Shown piece after piece: positions 6,509 to 12,690 of a stretch of DNA of 12,690 nucleotides (positions are counted from its first letter, which is position 1; every line of letters starts with the position of its first letter). Both the position numbers and the translations under genes were made by a program. Under the pieces are notes generated by a model that worked only from the letters and a program-made list of their open reading frames with translations, did not search any database and was not told the origin of the DNA. Source of the DNA: an uncultured bacterium (GTDB taxonomy: Bacteria; Actinomycetota; Coriobacteriia; Coriobacteriales; Eggerthellaceae); contig CANSQW010000017.1 of the NCBI GenBank assembly GCA_947649215.1, positions 1 through 12,690 on the forward strand, read 5' to 3'.

Positions 6509-7450
6509 CTACGAGTTCAGCTCGGCCTCGGCGCTGCGGCTGAAGTAGCCCTCGGGAATGTTGGCGGCCACGAACTCGGCGAAGGCGCGGGCCTCGTCCG
6601 AGCGCGGCGCCTCGGAGGGCCAGGTCAGCGACACGGGGTACCACATGGTGTCGGTGGCCACCTTGAAGCGCACGATGCCGGGCTCGTTGCGGTAGCGGTT
6701 GGCGATGCACTCGGGCAGCGTGGCCCAGCCCAGCCCCGCCTTCACGCCTTCCACCATGGCCTCGTGGGTGTCGAAGCAGCCCACCATGTTGTGCTCGCGC
6801 AGCGATATGCCGTAGCGCTCGCGGAAGTGGCGGTTGCCCACCATGTGCCGGCCGGAGTGCCACTCGTACACGATCATGGGCCACTTGAGCAGGGTCTCCA
6901 CGGGCACGGGATAGATGACCTGGTTGTAGGGCGGCTTGTCCGGCGCCAGGAACACCAGCTTCTTGTAGCCGAGCACCTCGTTGACGATGCCCGGCTCCAT
7001 GGGCTGGTTCTCCAGGATGGCGAAGCCCAGCTCGCCGTCCTTCAGCTTCTGCACCAGGTCGGGCTCGTAGCCGGCGTCCAGGTGGACGCGGGCGGCCGGC
7101 ACCTGCTCCACGTACGCGGCCACCAGGCGCGGCAGCAGCGTCACGCCGTCGGCAAAGCTCATGCCGATAGTCAGGTTGGCGGGGAAGTGCTCGTCGATGG
7201 CGGCTATCTGCGAGGCCAGCACCCGCTCCATGCCCGCCACGTTCTGGGCGAACTTCACCACCACCTTGCCGGCCTGCGTGAGCGATATGCCCGATGACGA
7301 GCGGTTGATGAGCGAGGTGCTGAACTTCTTCTCGATGCTGTTGAGTTTCTGGGAAAGGCCGGGGCGCGACATATACAGCTGGTCGGCCGCTTGCGAGAGG
7401 CTCTTCGCCTTCGATAGAACGAGCAGGACCTCAACGTCATCGAACAGCAT
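6509..7450 (-). CDS. LysR-family transcriptional regulator
   Basis: This 313-residue protein has the usual LysR length and layout. The N-terminal winged helix-turn-helix covers about residues 3-60 (SLSQAADQLYMSRPGLSQKL followed by IEKKFSTSLINRSSSGISLTQAG). The effector-binding domain covers about 90-300 and starts at NLTIGMSFADG. The ATG at 7450 has AAGGGGG 5 nt upstream and gives the canonical N-terminus; the open frame continues upstream to 7582, but that part is not LysR-like. The gene diverges from the cytoplasmic molybdoenzyme cluster at 7873 across 422 bp, the classic arrangement of a LysR regulator and its target. It probably activates that cluster when bound to a small molecule, possibly the enzyme's substrate, and represses itself. 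The co-inducer cannot be read from sequence. It converges on the LuxR-type gene with only 49 bp between them. Confidence 0.93.
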   Translation of the reverse strand: MLFDDVEVLLVLSKAKSLSQAADQLYMSRPGLSQKLNSIEKKFSTSLINRSSSGISLTQAGKVVVKFAQNVAGMERVLASQIAAIDEHFPANLTIGMSFADGVTLLPRLVAAYVEQVPAARVHLDAGYEPDLVQKLKDGELGFAILENQPMEPGIVNEVLGYKKLVFLAPDKPPYNQVIYPVPVETLLKWPMIVYEWHSGRHMVGNRHFRERYGISLREHNMVGCFDTHEAMVEGVKAGLGWATLPECIANRYRNEPGIVRFKVATDTMWYPVSLTWPSEAPRSDEARAFAEFVAANIPEGYFSRSAEAELNS

Positions 7451-7590
7451 CGTTCCCCCTTTGCCTCCGGGAACTACGAGCGTGGTCGGTGTCGGGCGGG
7501 CGCCATCCGGCTTTGCGCTGTGCGAAAGAGGGTGGCTCACTCGGCTCTGCAACGCTGGCGCAGCATCCGCGATTAAGCACACATGAGCAG

Positions 7591-7620
7591 ATTAAACACT
7601 GCGCACTTGGAGTAAGTCCA
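7591..7620 (-). promoter_or_regulatory. Sigma-70-like promoter of the LysR gene
   Basis: On the minus strand, TGGACT (7615-7620; 4 of 6 to the -35 consensus) and TTTAAT (7591-7596; 5 of 6 to the -10 consensus) are separated by 18 bp. This predicts a start near 7584 and a leader of about 134 nt before the ATG at 7450. The -35 overlaps the dyad at 7608-7620. Confidence 0.5.
7608..7620. promoter_or_regulatory. T-N11-A dyad overlapping the LysR -35 (candidate LysR box)
   Basis: TGGA-N5-TCCA forms a 13-bp interrupted palindrome with the T-N11-A shape typical of LysR-family sites. Bound here, the regulator would block its own -35, the usual LysR autorepression. This is inferred from shape and position. 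Confidence 0.35.
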
Positions 7621-7630
7621 GGGTATCAGT

Positions 7631-7642
7631 GCGAATCGGTGA
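7631..7642 (+). repeat. 12-bp direct repeat, copy 1
   Basis: GCGAATCGGTGA, identical to the copy at 7719-7730. It starts 11 bp beyond the dyad at 7608-7620. It may be a binding half-site or the remnant of a small duplication. Confidence 0.55.
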
Positions 7643-7691
7643 AGTTCTTTTTACCCGAAGCTGCAACAAAAGCTTTCATGTCAGTTTTCCT

Positions 7692-7706
7692 TTGCAACCC
7701 CTGCAA
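7692..7706. promoter_or_regulatory. T-N11-A dyad TTGCA-N5-TGCAA (candidate LysR activation site)
   Basis: This perfect 15-bp interrupted palindrome has the T-N11-A core expected of LysR boxes. Its centre is about 74 bp before the start predicted from the -10 at 7761-7766, close to the usual recognition-site position near -65. It lies within a longer imperfect hairpin (TTCCTT/AAGGAA arms, 7687-7710). The half-site TTGCA differs at one base from the TTGGA half-site of the other dyad. The symmetry is visible; the binding is inferred. Confidence 0.5.
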
Positions 7707-7718
7707 GGAAGTCGAACG

Positions 7719-7730
7719 GCGAATCGGTGA
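7719..7730 (+). repeat. 12-bp direct repeat, copy 2
   Basis: GCGAATCGGTGA, 88 bp from the identical first copy and 13 bp beyond the dyad at 7692-7706. It ends about 30 bp before the -10 box, so a protein bound here would be near RNA polymerase. Confidence 0.55.
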
Positions 7731-7760
7731 CTGACGCGGTAGTGATTCCCTGCACCTTCC

Positions 7761-7766
7761 TATGAT
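7761..7766 (+). promoter_or_regulatory. -10 element (TATGAT) of the cytoplasmic molybdoenzyme cluster
   Basis: TATGAT matches the -10 consensus at 5 of 6 positions. No -35 resembling TTGACA lies 16-19 bp upstream, as is common for promoters that need a LysR activator. The predicted start is near 7773, about 100 nt before the ATG. Confidence 0.4.
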
Positions 7767-7872
7767 CGAAGCACAGGCGAAGGGGGAGTCGTGTCGCCGA
7801 GGGGGCCCACACAGAACCGTCGATCGAAACTCCCAAACCTGAGTGCCAAAGAGGAAAGAAGAGGAGGAATCG

Positions 7873-10500
7873 ATGGACAAACAGGGAATCATCGAGGCCA
7901 GCCGGGAGCGTCGCGAAGGTGAGCGCATCTTCTACACGTCCTGCCCGGCGAACGGATGCTGGGACTCCGCATGCGTTCTGAAGTGCCATCTCAAGGACGG
8001 CAAGCTCATCGCCGTCGAGCCCGACGACTCCATTAACAAGAACGACAGCCGCGAGGACTGCGGCTGGGAGAACCTGTGGAAGGGCAACGTGCAGATGCGC
8101 CCCTGCGCCATGGGCCACTCCTGGAAGAAGGAGCTCTACGCCGAGACGCGCCTTCTGCACCCCATGAAGCGCGTCGGCAAGAAGGGCCCGGGCAACGGCT
8201 ACTTCGTACAGATCAGCTGGGAAGAGGCCCTCGACACCATCGCCGAGAAGATGATCGAGATCAAGGGCAAGTACGGCCCCTACGGCATCTTCCACTCCCA
8301 GTACCCCAGCTTCGAGAAGAACGGCTTCCCGCTGGCCCCCTGGTGGGAGGCGGGCTTCGGCGCGTGGGGCGAGCACTCCACCTCCGGCCACGCCGCCGGC
8401 GAGATGCTGCACCTGGGCGTCGACCTGACCAAGGTCACCAAGGGCCTGCAGAACGCCTTCCCCGGCTTCGAGGCCTCCGACATCTTCAACTCCAAGCTCT
8501 TCGTCATGTGGGGCATGGACCCGGTGGTGGCCTGGTTCGGCCCCTCGTCCTACTACATGCAGCTGGCCCACGAGTTCGGCTGCAAGACCATCGTCATCGA
8601 CCCGCGCTACACCCAGTCGGCTGAGCTGCTGGCGGATCAGTGGATTCCCATCCGCCCCGGCACCGACCTGGCCATGATGCTGGCTGTGGCCCAGGTACTC
8701 TTCGAGGAGGACCTGGTCGACCACGAGTTCATCGACGAGTGGGTCGAGAAGGACGGCTACGAGCAGTGGCGCGCCTACGTCCTGGGCGAGGGCGAGGACG
8801 GCATCAAGAAGACGCCTGAGTGGGCGGCCCCCATCACCGCCGTGCCGGCCGAGACCATCCGCGAGTTCGCGCGTCTCTACGGCTCCACCAAGCCGGTGCA
8901 CCTGCAGTACTTCTACTCCTGCGCCAAGCGCCACATGGGCGACTACAGCGCGTCGGCCTCCATGCTGCTCCAGGCCATGACGGGCAACATCGCCTGCCCC
9001 GGCGGCTGCGAGACGGGCGCCTGCCTGCCCACCCCGGGCCGAGTGCCCGCGCCGCGCGCCGACTGGCAGCGTGACATGGGCGGCTACCAGGTGCCGGTGC
9101 TGTTCAACAACAACTGCCTCACGGAGATCCTGGCCTCGCAGAAGGACTACTGGGAGGGCCGCATGAGCGAGAGCGAGTTCCGTCATCGCATCGGCGCGCC
9201 GACCAACGACAGCCCGCTGCCCAACATCCAGATGATCATCTTCGAGAACAACTACGCCAACAACCACTCCAACGTGAACCGCCGCTTCCAGGGCATGGCC
9301 GACACGGAGTTCAACTGGGGCTTCCAGTGGCACGTGAACCAGCCCACCGCCGAGCTGTGCGACATCATCCTGCCGGCGCCGGTGTGGCAGCTCGAGGGCA
9401 TGGACGAGTACATGTACGGGCATCAGCGCTTCGTGAGTGGCCCCAACGGCATGCGCAACTACTTCACCTTCTGCGCCCGCGGCGCCGAGTTCCCCGGCGA
9501 GGTCCGCTCCAAGGAATGGGTGTGGACCGAGATTGCCAAGCGCTTGGGCGACGATGTGGCGAAGGGCTACAACCCCCGCATGCTCGACGTGCCGCTGGAG
9601 GGCTGGGTGGATGCCCAGGAGGCCGTCTACAAGGAGGCCTTCGAGCAGTGGGCCGACAACGAGACCGTCATGGCCTACCTCGGCTACGACCATCGTCCCA
9701 CCTGGGAGGAGTTCAACGCCAACCCGGTCGTCCGCACCGAGGTGGACGTGCCCTACTACCCGTTCAAGTCGGCCATGGAGAAGGGCGAGAGCCCGTTCAA
9801 CACCCCCACGGGCAAGATCGAGTTCGTGTCGAACTTCGTGAAGACCCACGACATGACCGAGTCGCGCTGGCGCGGCGAGATCGAGGCCATGCCGGTGTGG
9901 AGCCCGAGCTACGTCGAGGGCGACATCGGGTCGGCCTCCAACGACGGCTTCTACAACCCGAAGGCCGCGAAGTACCCGCTGTCCCTGGTCACGCCGGTGT
10001 CCATCTACCGCCAGCACTCCAGCAACGACAACAACCCGTTCATGCGTGAGGACGTCTACCGCCATGGCGTGTGGATCTCCGCGGTGGACGCCAAGGCTCG
10101 CGGCATCAAGGACGGCGACCTCTGCCGCGTCTACAGCGACCGCGGCGAGGCCCTGCTGCCCGCCTACGTGACGAGCCGCTGCATGCCCGGCACCTCCGCC
10201 GTCTTCCACGGCGGCTGGTACCAGACCAACGGCGAGCCCTCCGAGATGAACGCCTTCGGCCAGGACATGCGCGGCGCGCCGAACATCCTGCTCGACGACG
10301 CGCACCTGCCCCACATCCTGGGCGCGCTCATCATCGCCGGCCTGTGCGAGGTGGAGAAGGTGGCCGACGGCGACGCCGAGGGCTTCGGCACCGAGTCTCA
10401 GCGCGGCGGCCTGCGTGGCGCGAAGGTGGCCATCGACGCCCGCGACGAGCTCGCGAAGAAGGACGGCGCCCGCGACGCGGCGGCCGAGGCCTGCGAGTAG
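7873..10500 (+). CDS. Cytoplasmic molybdopterin oxidoreductase, catalytic subunit, substrate unknown
   Basis: This 875-residue DMSO-reductase-family catalytic subunit should bind bis-MGD molybdenum. No Tat motif or hydrophobic N-terminus is present, so it should stay in the cytoplasm. The N-terminal cysteines are C24-x4-C29-x4-C34-x3-C38, with C78 later, wider than the usual C-x2/3-C-x3-C. ISWEEALDTIA at 114-124 is a family signature. By eye, S169 in EHSTSGH aligns with the Mo-ligating Ser of YST in DMSO reductases, and H141 lies 28 residues before it. The MGD-binding C-terminal domain starts near 700. The ATG at 7873 follows AGGAGG by 5 nt. The next gene encodes its FeS partner, 28 bp on. 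Soluble family members include pyrogallol transhydroxylase, acetylene hydratase and the Eggerthellaceae catechol dehydroxylases. A reductive dehydroxylase or similar enzyme is thus plausible but not shown. Confidence 0.9.
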   Translation: MDKQGIIEASRERREGERIFYTSCPANGCWDSACVLKCHLKDGKLIAVEPDDSINKNDSREDCGWENLWKGNVQMRPCAMGHSWKKELYAETRLLHPMKRVGKKGPGNGYFVQISWEEALDTIAEKMIEIKGKYGPYGIFHSQYPSFEKNGFPLAPWWEAGFGAWGEHSTSGHAAGEMLHLGVDLTKVTKGLQNAFPGFEASDIFNSKLFVMWGMDPVVAWFGPSSYYMQLAHEFGCKTIVIDPRYTQSAELLADQWIPIRPGTDLAMMLAVAQVLFEEDLVDHEFIDEWVEKDGYEQWRAYVLGEGEDGIKKTPEWAAPITAVPAETIREFARLYGSTKPVHLQYFYSCAKRHMGDYSASASMLLQAMTGNIACPGGCETGACLPTPGRVPAPRADWQRDMGGYQVPVLFNNNCLTEILASQKDYWEGRMSESEFRHRIGAPTNDSPLPNIQMIIFENNYANNHSNVNRRFQGMADTEFNWGFQWHVNQPTAELCDIILPAPVWQLEGMDEYMYGHQRFVSGPNGMRNYFTFCARGAEFPGEVRSKEWVWTEIAKRLGDDVAKGYNPRMLDVPLEGWVDAQEAVYKEAFEQWADNETVMAYLGYDHRPTWEEFNANPVVRTEVDVPYYPFKSAMEKGESPFNTPTGKIEFVSNFVKTHDMTESRWRGEIEAMPVWSPSYVEGDIGSASNDGFYNPKAAKYPLSLVTPVSIYRQHSSNDNNPFMREDVYRHGVWISAVDAKARGIKDGDLCRVYSDRGEALLPAYVTSRCMPGTSAVFHGGWYQTNGEPSEMNAFGQDMRGAPNILLDDAHLPHILGALIIAGLCEVEKVADGDAEGFGTESQRGGLRGAKVAIDARDELAKKDGARDAAAEACE

Positions 10501-10528
10501 CGGACATCCCGAGAGGAGGAGTAAGACA

Positions 10529-11272
10529 ATGACCCAGTACGGATTCCTGTTCGACATGAACCGCTGCTACGCCTGCCAGGCCTGCAGCATCGCCTGCAAG
10601 GACTGGAACGATATTGATCCCGGCGCCGAGAAGTGGATGACCGTCTACGAGTGGGAGTCGGGCACGTTCCCGGCCATCCGTCTTCACTCGCTGGCGTTCT
10701 CCTGCGCCCATTGCGAGAACCCCGCCTGCGTGGCGGTGTGCGAGAGCGGCGCCCTGTACAAGGAGGACGAGTTCGGGGCCGTTCTGGTGGACCAGGACAA
10801 GTGCACCGGCTGCCGTAAGTGCTACGACGCGTGCCCCTATGGCGCGCCGAAGTTCGCGACCGATGAGCCGACGGCCAAGATGAGCAAGTGCACCATGTGC
10901 GTCGACCGCCTGTCCGAGGGCATGCAGCCGGCCTGCACCATGAGCTGCCCTCTGCGCGCCTTCGACTTCGGCCCGCTTGATGCGCTCATCGAGAAGTACG
11001 GCGATGTGCGCTACTGCGAGGGCATGCCCGCGCCGGATGCCACCAACCCGGCCTTCATCATCTGGAACCCCCGCGAGAAGACCCCGCTGCTTCCCTACGA
11101 TGTGGACGAGGCCATCGCGCTCAACCAGCAGCGCGGCGACTTGGGCACCATGTTCGAAAGCGAAGAGGATCTGAAGGTCTTCGACGAGGGCACCATCGGC
11201 CGCGACGAGCTGAAGATGAAGCACGGCTCCGTCATCGAGCTCATGCGCGCCACGCGCAACGACATGGCGTAG
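10529..11272 (+). CDS. Four-[4Fe-4S] ferredoxin subunit of the cytoplasmic molybdoenzyme
   Basis: This 247-residue iron-sulfur protein should pass electrons to the catalytic subunit encoded just upstream. Four cysteine groups are complete: C13/16/19/23, C59/62/67/71, C92/95/98/102 and C121/124/136/140, the DmsB-type order. The proline that normally follows the last cysteine of the second group is Glu here (CESGAL). After the cluster domain it has about 90 further residues ending in an acidic, Lys/Asp-rich tail from about residue 195, absent from the other FeS subunit in this window (184 aa). The ATG at 10529 is preceded by AGGAGG with a 9-nt gap; longer in-frame starts lie inside the catalytic gene. 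No anchor subunit follows, so electrons presumably come from a soluble donor or another complex. A terminator follows the gene. The FeS role is firm; the electron donor is unknown. Confidence 0.94.
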   Translation: MTQYGFLFDMNRCYACQACSIACKDWNDIDPGAEKWMTVYEWESGTFPAIRLHSLAFSCAHCENPACVAVCESGALYKEDEFGAVLVDQDKCTGCRKCYDACPYGAPKFATDEPTAKMSKCTMCVDRLSEGMQPACTMSCPLRAFDFGPLDALIEKYGDVRYCEGMPAPDATNPAFIIWNPREKTPLLPYDVDEAIALNQQRGDLGTMFESEEDLKVFDEGTIGRDELKMKHGSVIELMRATRNDMA

Positions 11273-11308
11273 GAGACACCGACGTCGTTCGTGCGACAAA
11301 GCCAACTC

Positions 11309-11345
11309 GGGCGGCGGCCCGTGCTTGCACCCCGCCGCCCTTTTG
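11309..11345 (+). terminator. Rho-independent terminator after the FeS subunit gene
   Basis: GGGCGGCGG (11309-11317) pairs perfectly with CCGCCGCCC (11332-11340) and is followed by TTTTGC. The 14-nt loop can form a further GTG/CAC pairing. It lies 36 bp after the FeS stop codon and 85 bp before the permease ATG. The T-run is short, so some read-through into the permease gene is likely. Confidence 0.75.
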
Positions 11346-11429
11346 CTATCGTCTACGTTTACTTCCGGGTGTGGAGGACCTGCAAGTGAACTTAGGGGAA
11401 ATCGTTCGTTAATTTGAAAGGGGAAAGAA

Positions 11430-12690
11430 ATGGAGTGGATCGGAGTTATCGGCATCGTCGCCGGTCTCGTCTTCTTCGTCATCGCGGCCATGCGCGGCTG
11501 GAACGTGCTCATCACGTCCATCGTCACGGCCATCGTCATCGCGCTCACCAACGGCATGGACATCATGAATACCATGGTGGGCACCGAAACATCCTACGCC
11601 ACCGGCTTGGCCGGCTTCATCCGCGGCAACTTGATGATCTTCATGGGCGGCGCCATCATGGGCGAGTTCATGGACAAGTCGGGCGCCGCCAAGGCCATCG
11701 CCCAGGCCATCATGGCCAAGGTGGGAACGAAGAGCCCGTACTTCGTGCTGCTGGGCATTTCGGCTGTGGGCGCTCTGCTCACCTATGCCGGCATCTCGAT
11801 GTTCGTGGCCATGTTCGCCCTCATCCCGCTGGCCCGCCCGATGTTCCGCGAGTGCAACATCCCGTGGCACCTGTTCTGCGCCGCGTGGACCCTGGGCGCC
11901 TGCTCGTTCACCATGGCCATGATCCCCGGCGTGCCGGCCGTGGCCTGGATCAACGCCGCCAACGGCTGCGGCGTGTCCCTCACCGCCGCCCCCATCATGG
12001 GCATCGTGGGCTCCCTCATCGCCATCGCGGTGAGCTGCATCTACATCAAGTTCGCCCTCAAGCGCGCTGAGGCCAAGGGCGAGCACTTCGTGGCCGACGC
12101 CGACGACGTGGCCGTCGAGGAGCAGAAGGACCTGCCCAACCTGTTCCTGGCCCTGCTGCCGCTGATCATCCTGATCGGCACCATCATCGGCCTGTCCGCC
12201 ACCGGCATGAAGAACGTCGTCTACATCGGCATGCTGGCCGGCATCATCGCCTCCATCGTGTGCTTCTTCAAGTACGTGCCCTCCGTCCGCGACGCGCTTG
12301 GCAAGGGCGCCGTCGCCGGCGTGGGCCCGGCCGTGTTCACCTCCGCTGCCGTGGGTGTGGGCACCGTGGCCGCCGCCTCCGTGGGCTTCACCGTCATCTA
12401 CGAGGCCATCTTCAACATGCCGGGCGGCACCTACGTCTCCGCCGCCACCATGGCTGCTGCCCTGGGCGGCATCATGGGCTCCGGCTCGGGCGCGGTGGGC
12501 ATCATCGCCCAGAACTTCCTGGAGCCCTACCTGGCCACCGGTGTTGATCCCGCGGCCCTCGCGAAGATCATCGCCACGTCGGCCACCATCGGCGGCGCGC
12601 TGCCCAACTCGGGCGCCATGTTCGGCATGATGGCCGCCATGGGCCTGAACCACAAGAACTCCTACAAGCACATCGCCGCCATCTCCATCG
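11430..12690 (+). CDS. GntP-like family permease (3' end outside window)
   Basis: This secondary transporter resembles the GntP (gluconate:H+ symporter) family, whose members move sugar acids and other small organic acids across the inner membrane. The visible 420 residues approach the family's usual 440-450. At least ten hydrophobic segments alternate with short loops. The stretch GEFMDKSGAAKAIAQAIM near residues 79-96 resembles the GntP pattern of Glu, Ser-Gly-Ala-Ala and an amphipathic helix, and PGVPAVAWIN plus TAAPIMGI near 170-195 resembles the conserved Pro-Gly loop and the segment after it. A charged cytoplasmic loop (ALKRAEAKGEHF, then EEQKD) lies near 211-235. The ATG at 11430 follows AAGGGGAAAG, and the preceding 157 bp hold a terminator but no convincing promoter, so it may depend on read-through. 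Its place after the cytoplasmic molybdoenzyme genes suggests it imports the substrate or exports the product. CitMHS or another ion-transporter superfamily member is the main alternative. Confidence 0.78.
   Translation, partial: MEWIGVIGIVAGLVFFVIAAMRGWNVLITSIVTAIVIALTNGMDIMNTMVGTETSYATGLAGFIRGNLMIFMGGAIMGEFMDKSGAAKAIAQAIMAKVGTKSPYFVLLGISAVGALLTYAGISMFVAMFALIPLARPMFRECNIPWHLFCAAWTLGACSFTMAMIPGVPAVAWINAANGCGVSLTAAPIMGIVGSLIAIAVSCIYIKFALKRAEAKGEHFVADADDVAVEEQKDLPNLFLALLPLIILIGTIIGLSATGMKNVVYIGMLAGIIASIVCFFKYVPSVRDALGKGAVAGVGPAVFTSAAVGVGTVAAASVGFTVIYEAIFNMPGGTYVSAATMAAALGGIMGSGSGAVGIIAQNFLEPYLATGVDPAALAKIIATSATIGGALPNSGAMFGMMAAMGLNHKNSYKHIAAISI

Larger units (their letters stand above)
7451..7872. 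other. 422-bp divergent regulatory region
   Basis: This stretch holds no gene that I can support. It is less GC-rich than its surroundings, especially 7571-7700. It contains a minus-strand promoter for the LysR gene, two T-N11-A dyads, an exact 12-bp direct repeat, a plus-strand -10 box, and a long leader with a strong ribosome site (AGGAGG at 7862-7867, 5 nt before the ATG at 7873). The predicted leader of the molybdoenzyme mRNA is about 100 nt, long enough for further control, though I see no recognisable riboswitch. Confidence 0.7.

Noticed and set aside
7489..7734. An 81-codon plus-strand frame upstream of the cytoplasmic enzyme
   Set aside because: It has no good ribosome site, no recognisable product and lies across the LysR promoter, dyads and repeats. 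It is more likely regulatory DNA than a gene.
7681..10557. A 958-codon open frame on the minus strand
   Set aside because: It is the antisense shadow of the cytoplasmic catalytic subunit, with biased Leu/Gly/His/Val composition and no family motif.
11386..11414. GTGAAC-17-TTAATT as a promoter for the permease
   Set aside because: Both boxes match consensus at only about three positions, and the predicted start would fall within the ribosome binding site.
11409..12671. A 420-codon minus-strand frame rich in Gly, His and Asp
   Set aside because: It is an antisense frame of the permease gene produced by GCC/ATC/GGC-rich codons. The plus-strand frame encodes clear membrane helices with a ribosome site.
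1..12690. tRNA, rRNA, CRISPR array, transposase or attachment site
   Set aside because: No cloverleaf, rRNA-like segment, regularly spaced repeat array, transposase motif or flanking terminal repeat was seen on either strand.

Overview
The window is GC-rich DNA, almost certainly bacterial. It most resembles an anaerobic Coriobacteriia of the Eggerthellaceae type (Eggerthella, Gordonibacter, Paraeggerthella, Adlercreutzia). The reasons are the dense packing of DMSO-reductase-family molybdoenzymes, a LuxR-type regulator fused to a 12-helix membrane domain, strong GGAGG-type ribosome binding sites and C/G-ending codons. This placement is an inference from gene content; no rRNA or species marker is present.

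Left half (about 1-4717, minus strand): one tightly coupled operon for a respiratory molybdoenzyme, in transcription order a Tat-exported catalytic subunit (DmsA-like, GTG start at 4717), a four-cluster ferredoxin subunit (DmsB-like), an eight-helix quinol-oxidising anchor (DmsC-like, with the menaquinol residues His68 and Glu90), and a TorD-family assembly chaperone cut off by the left edge. The expected product is a membrane-bound, extracytoplasmic reductase that takes electrons from menaquinol. Its substrate cannot be told from sequence.

Middle (4718-7450): a divergent membrane-embedded LuxR-type regulator (4972-6459) shares its upstream region with the left operon. That region carries two near-identical 19-bp dyad elements exactly 31 bp apart. 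The regulator gene converges on a LysR-type regulator (6509-7450, minus), with a perfect 22-bp palindrome between them.

Right half (7451-12690): a 422-bp regulatory region separates the LysR gene from a second, plus-strand molybdoenzyme cluster: a catalytic subunit with no signal peptide (875 aa), a four-cluster ferredoxin subunit (247 aa), a rho-independent terminator, and a GntP-like permease cut off by the right edge. No membrane anchor or Tat signal is present, so this enzyme is predicted to be cytoplasmic and probably acts on a compound brought in by the permease. The regulatory region holds two T-N11-A dyads and an exact 12-bp direct repeat, a plausible LysR control region.

The window therefore places two unlike molybdoenzyme modules side by side: an exported, quinol-linked one beside a membrane LuxR sensor, and a soluble cytoplasmic one beside a LysR regulator and a transporter. 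The second module, of unknown substrate, is the part most likely to hold new biochemistry.
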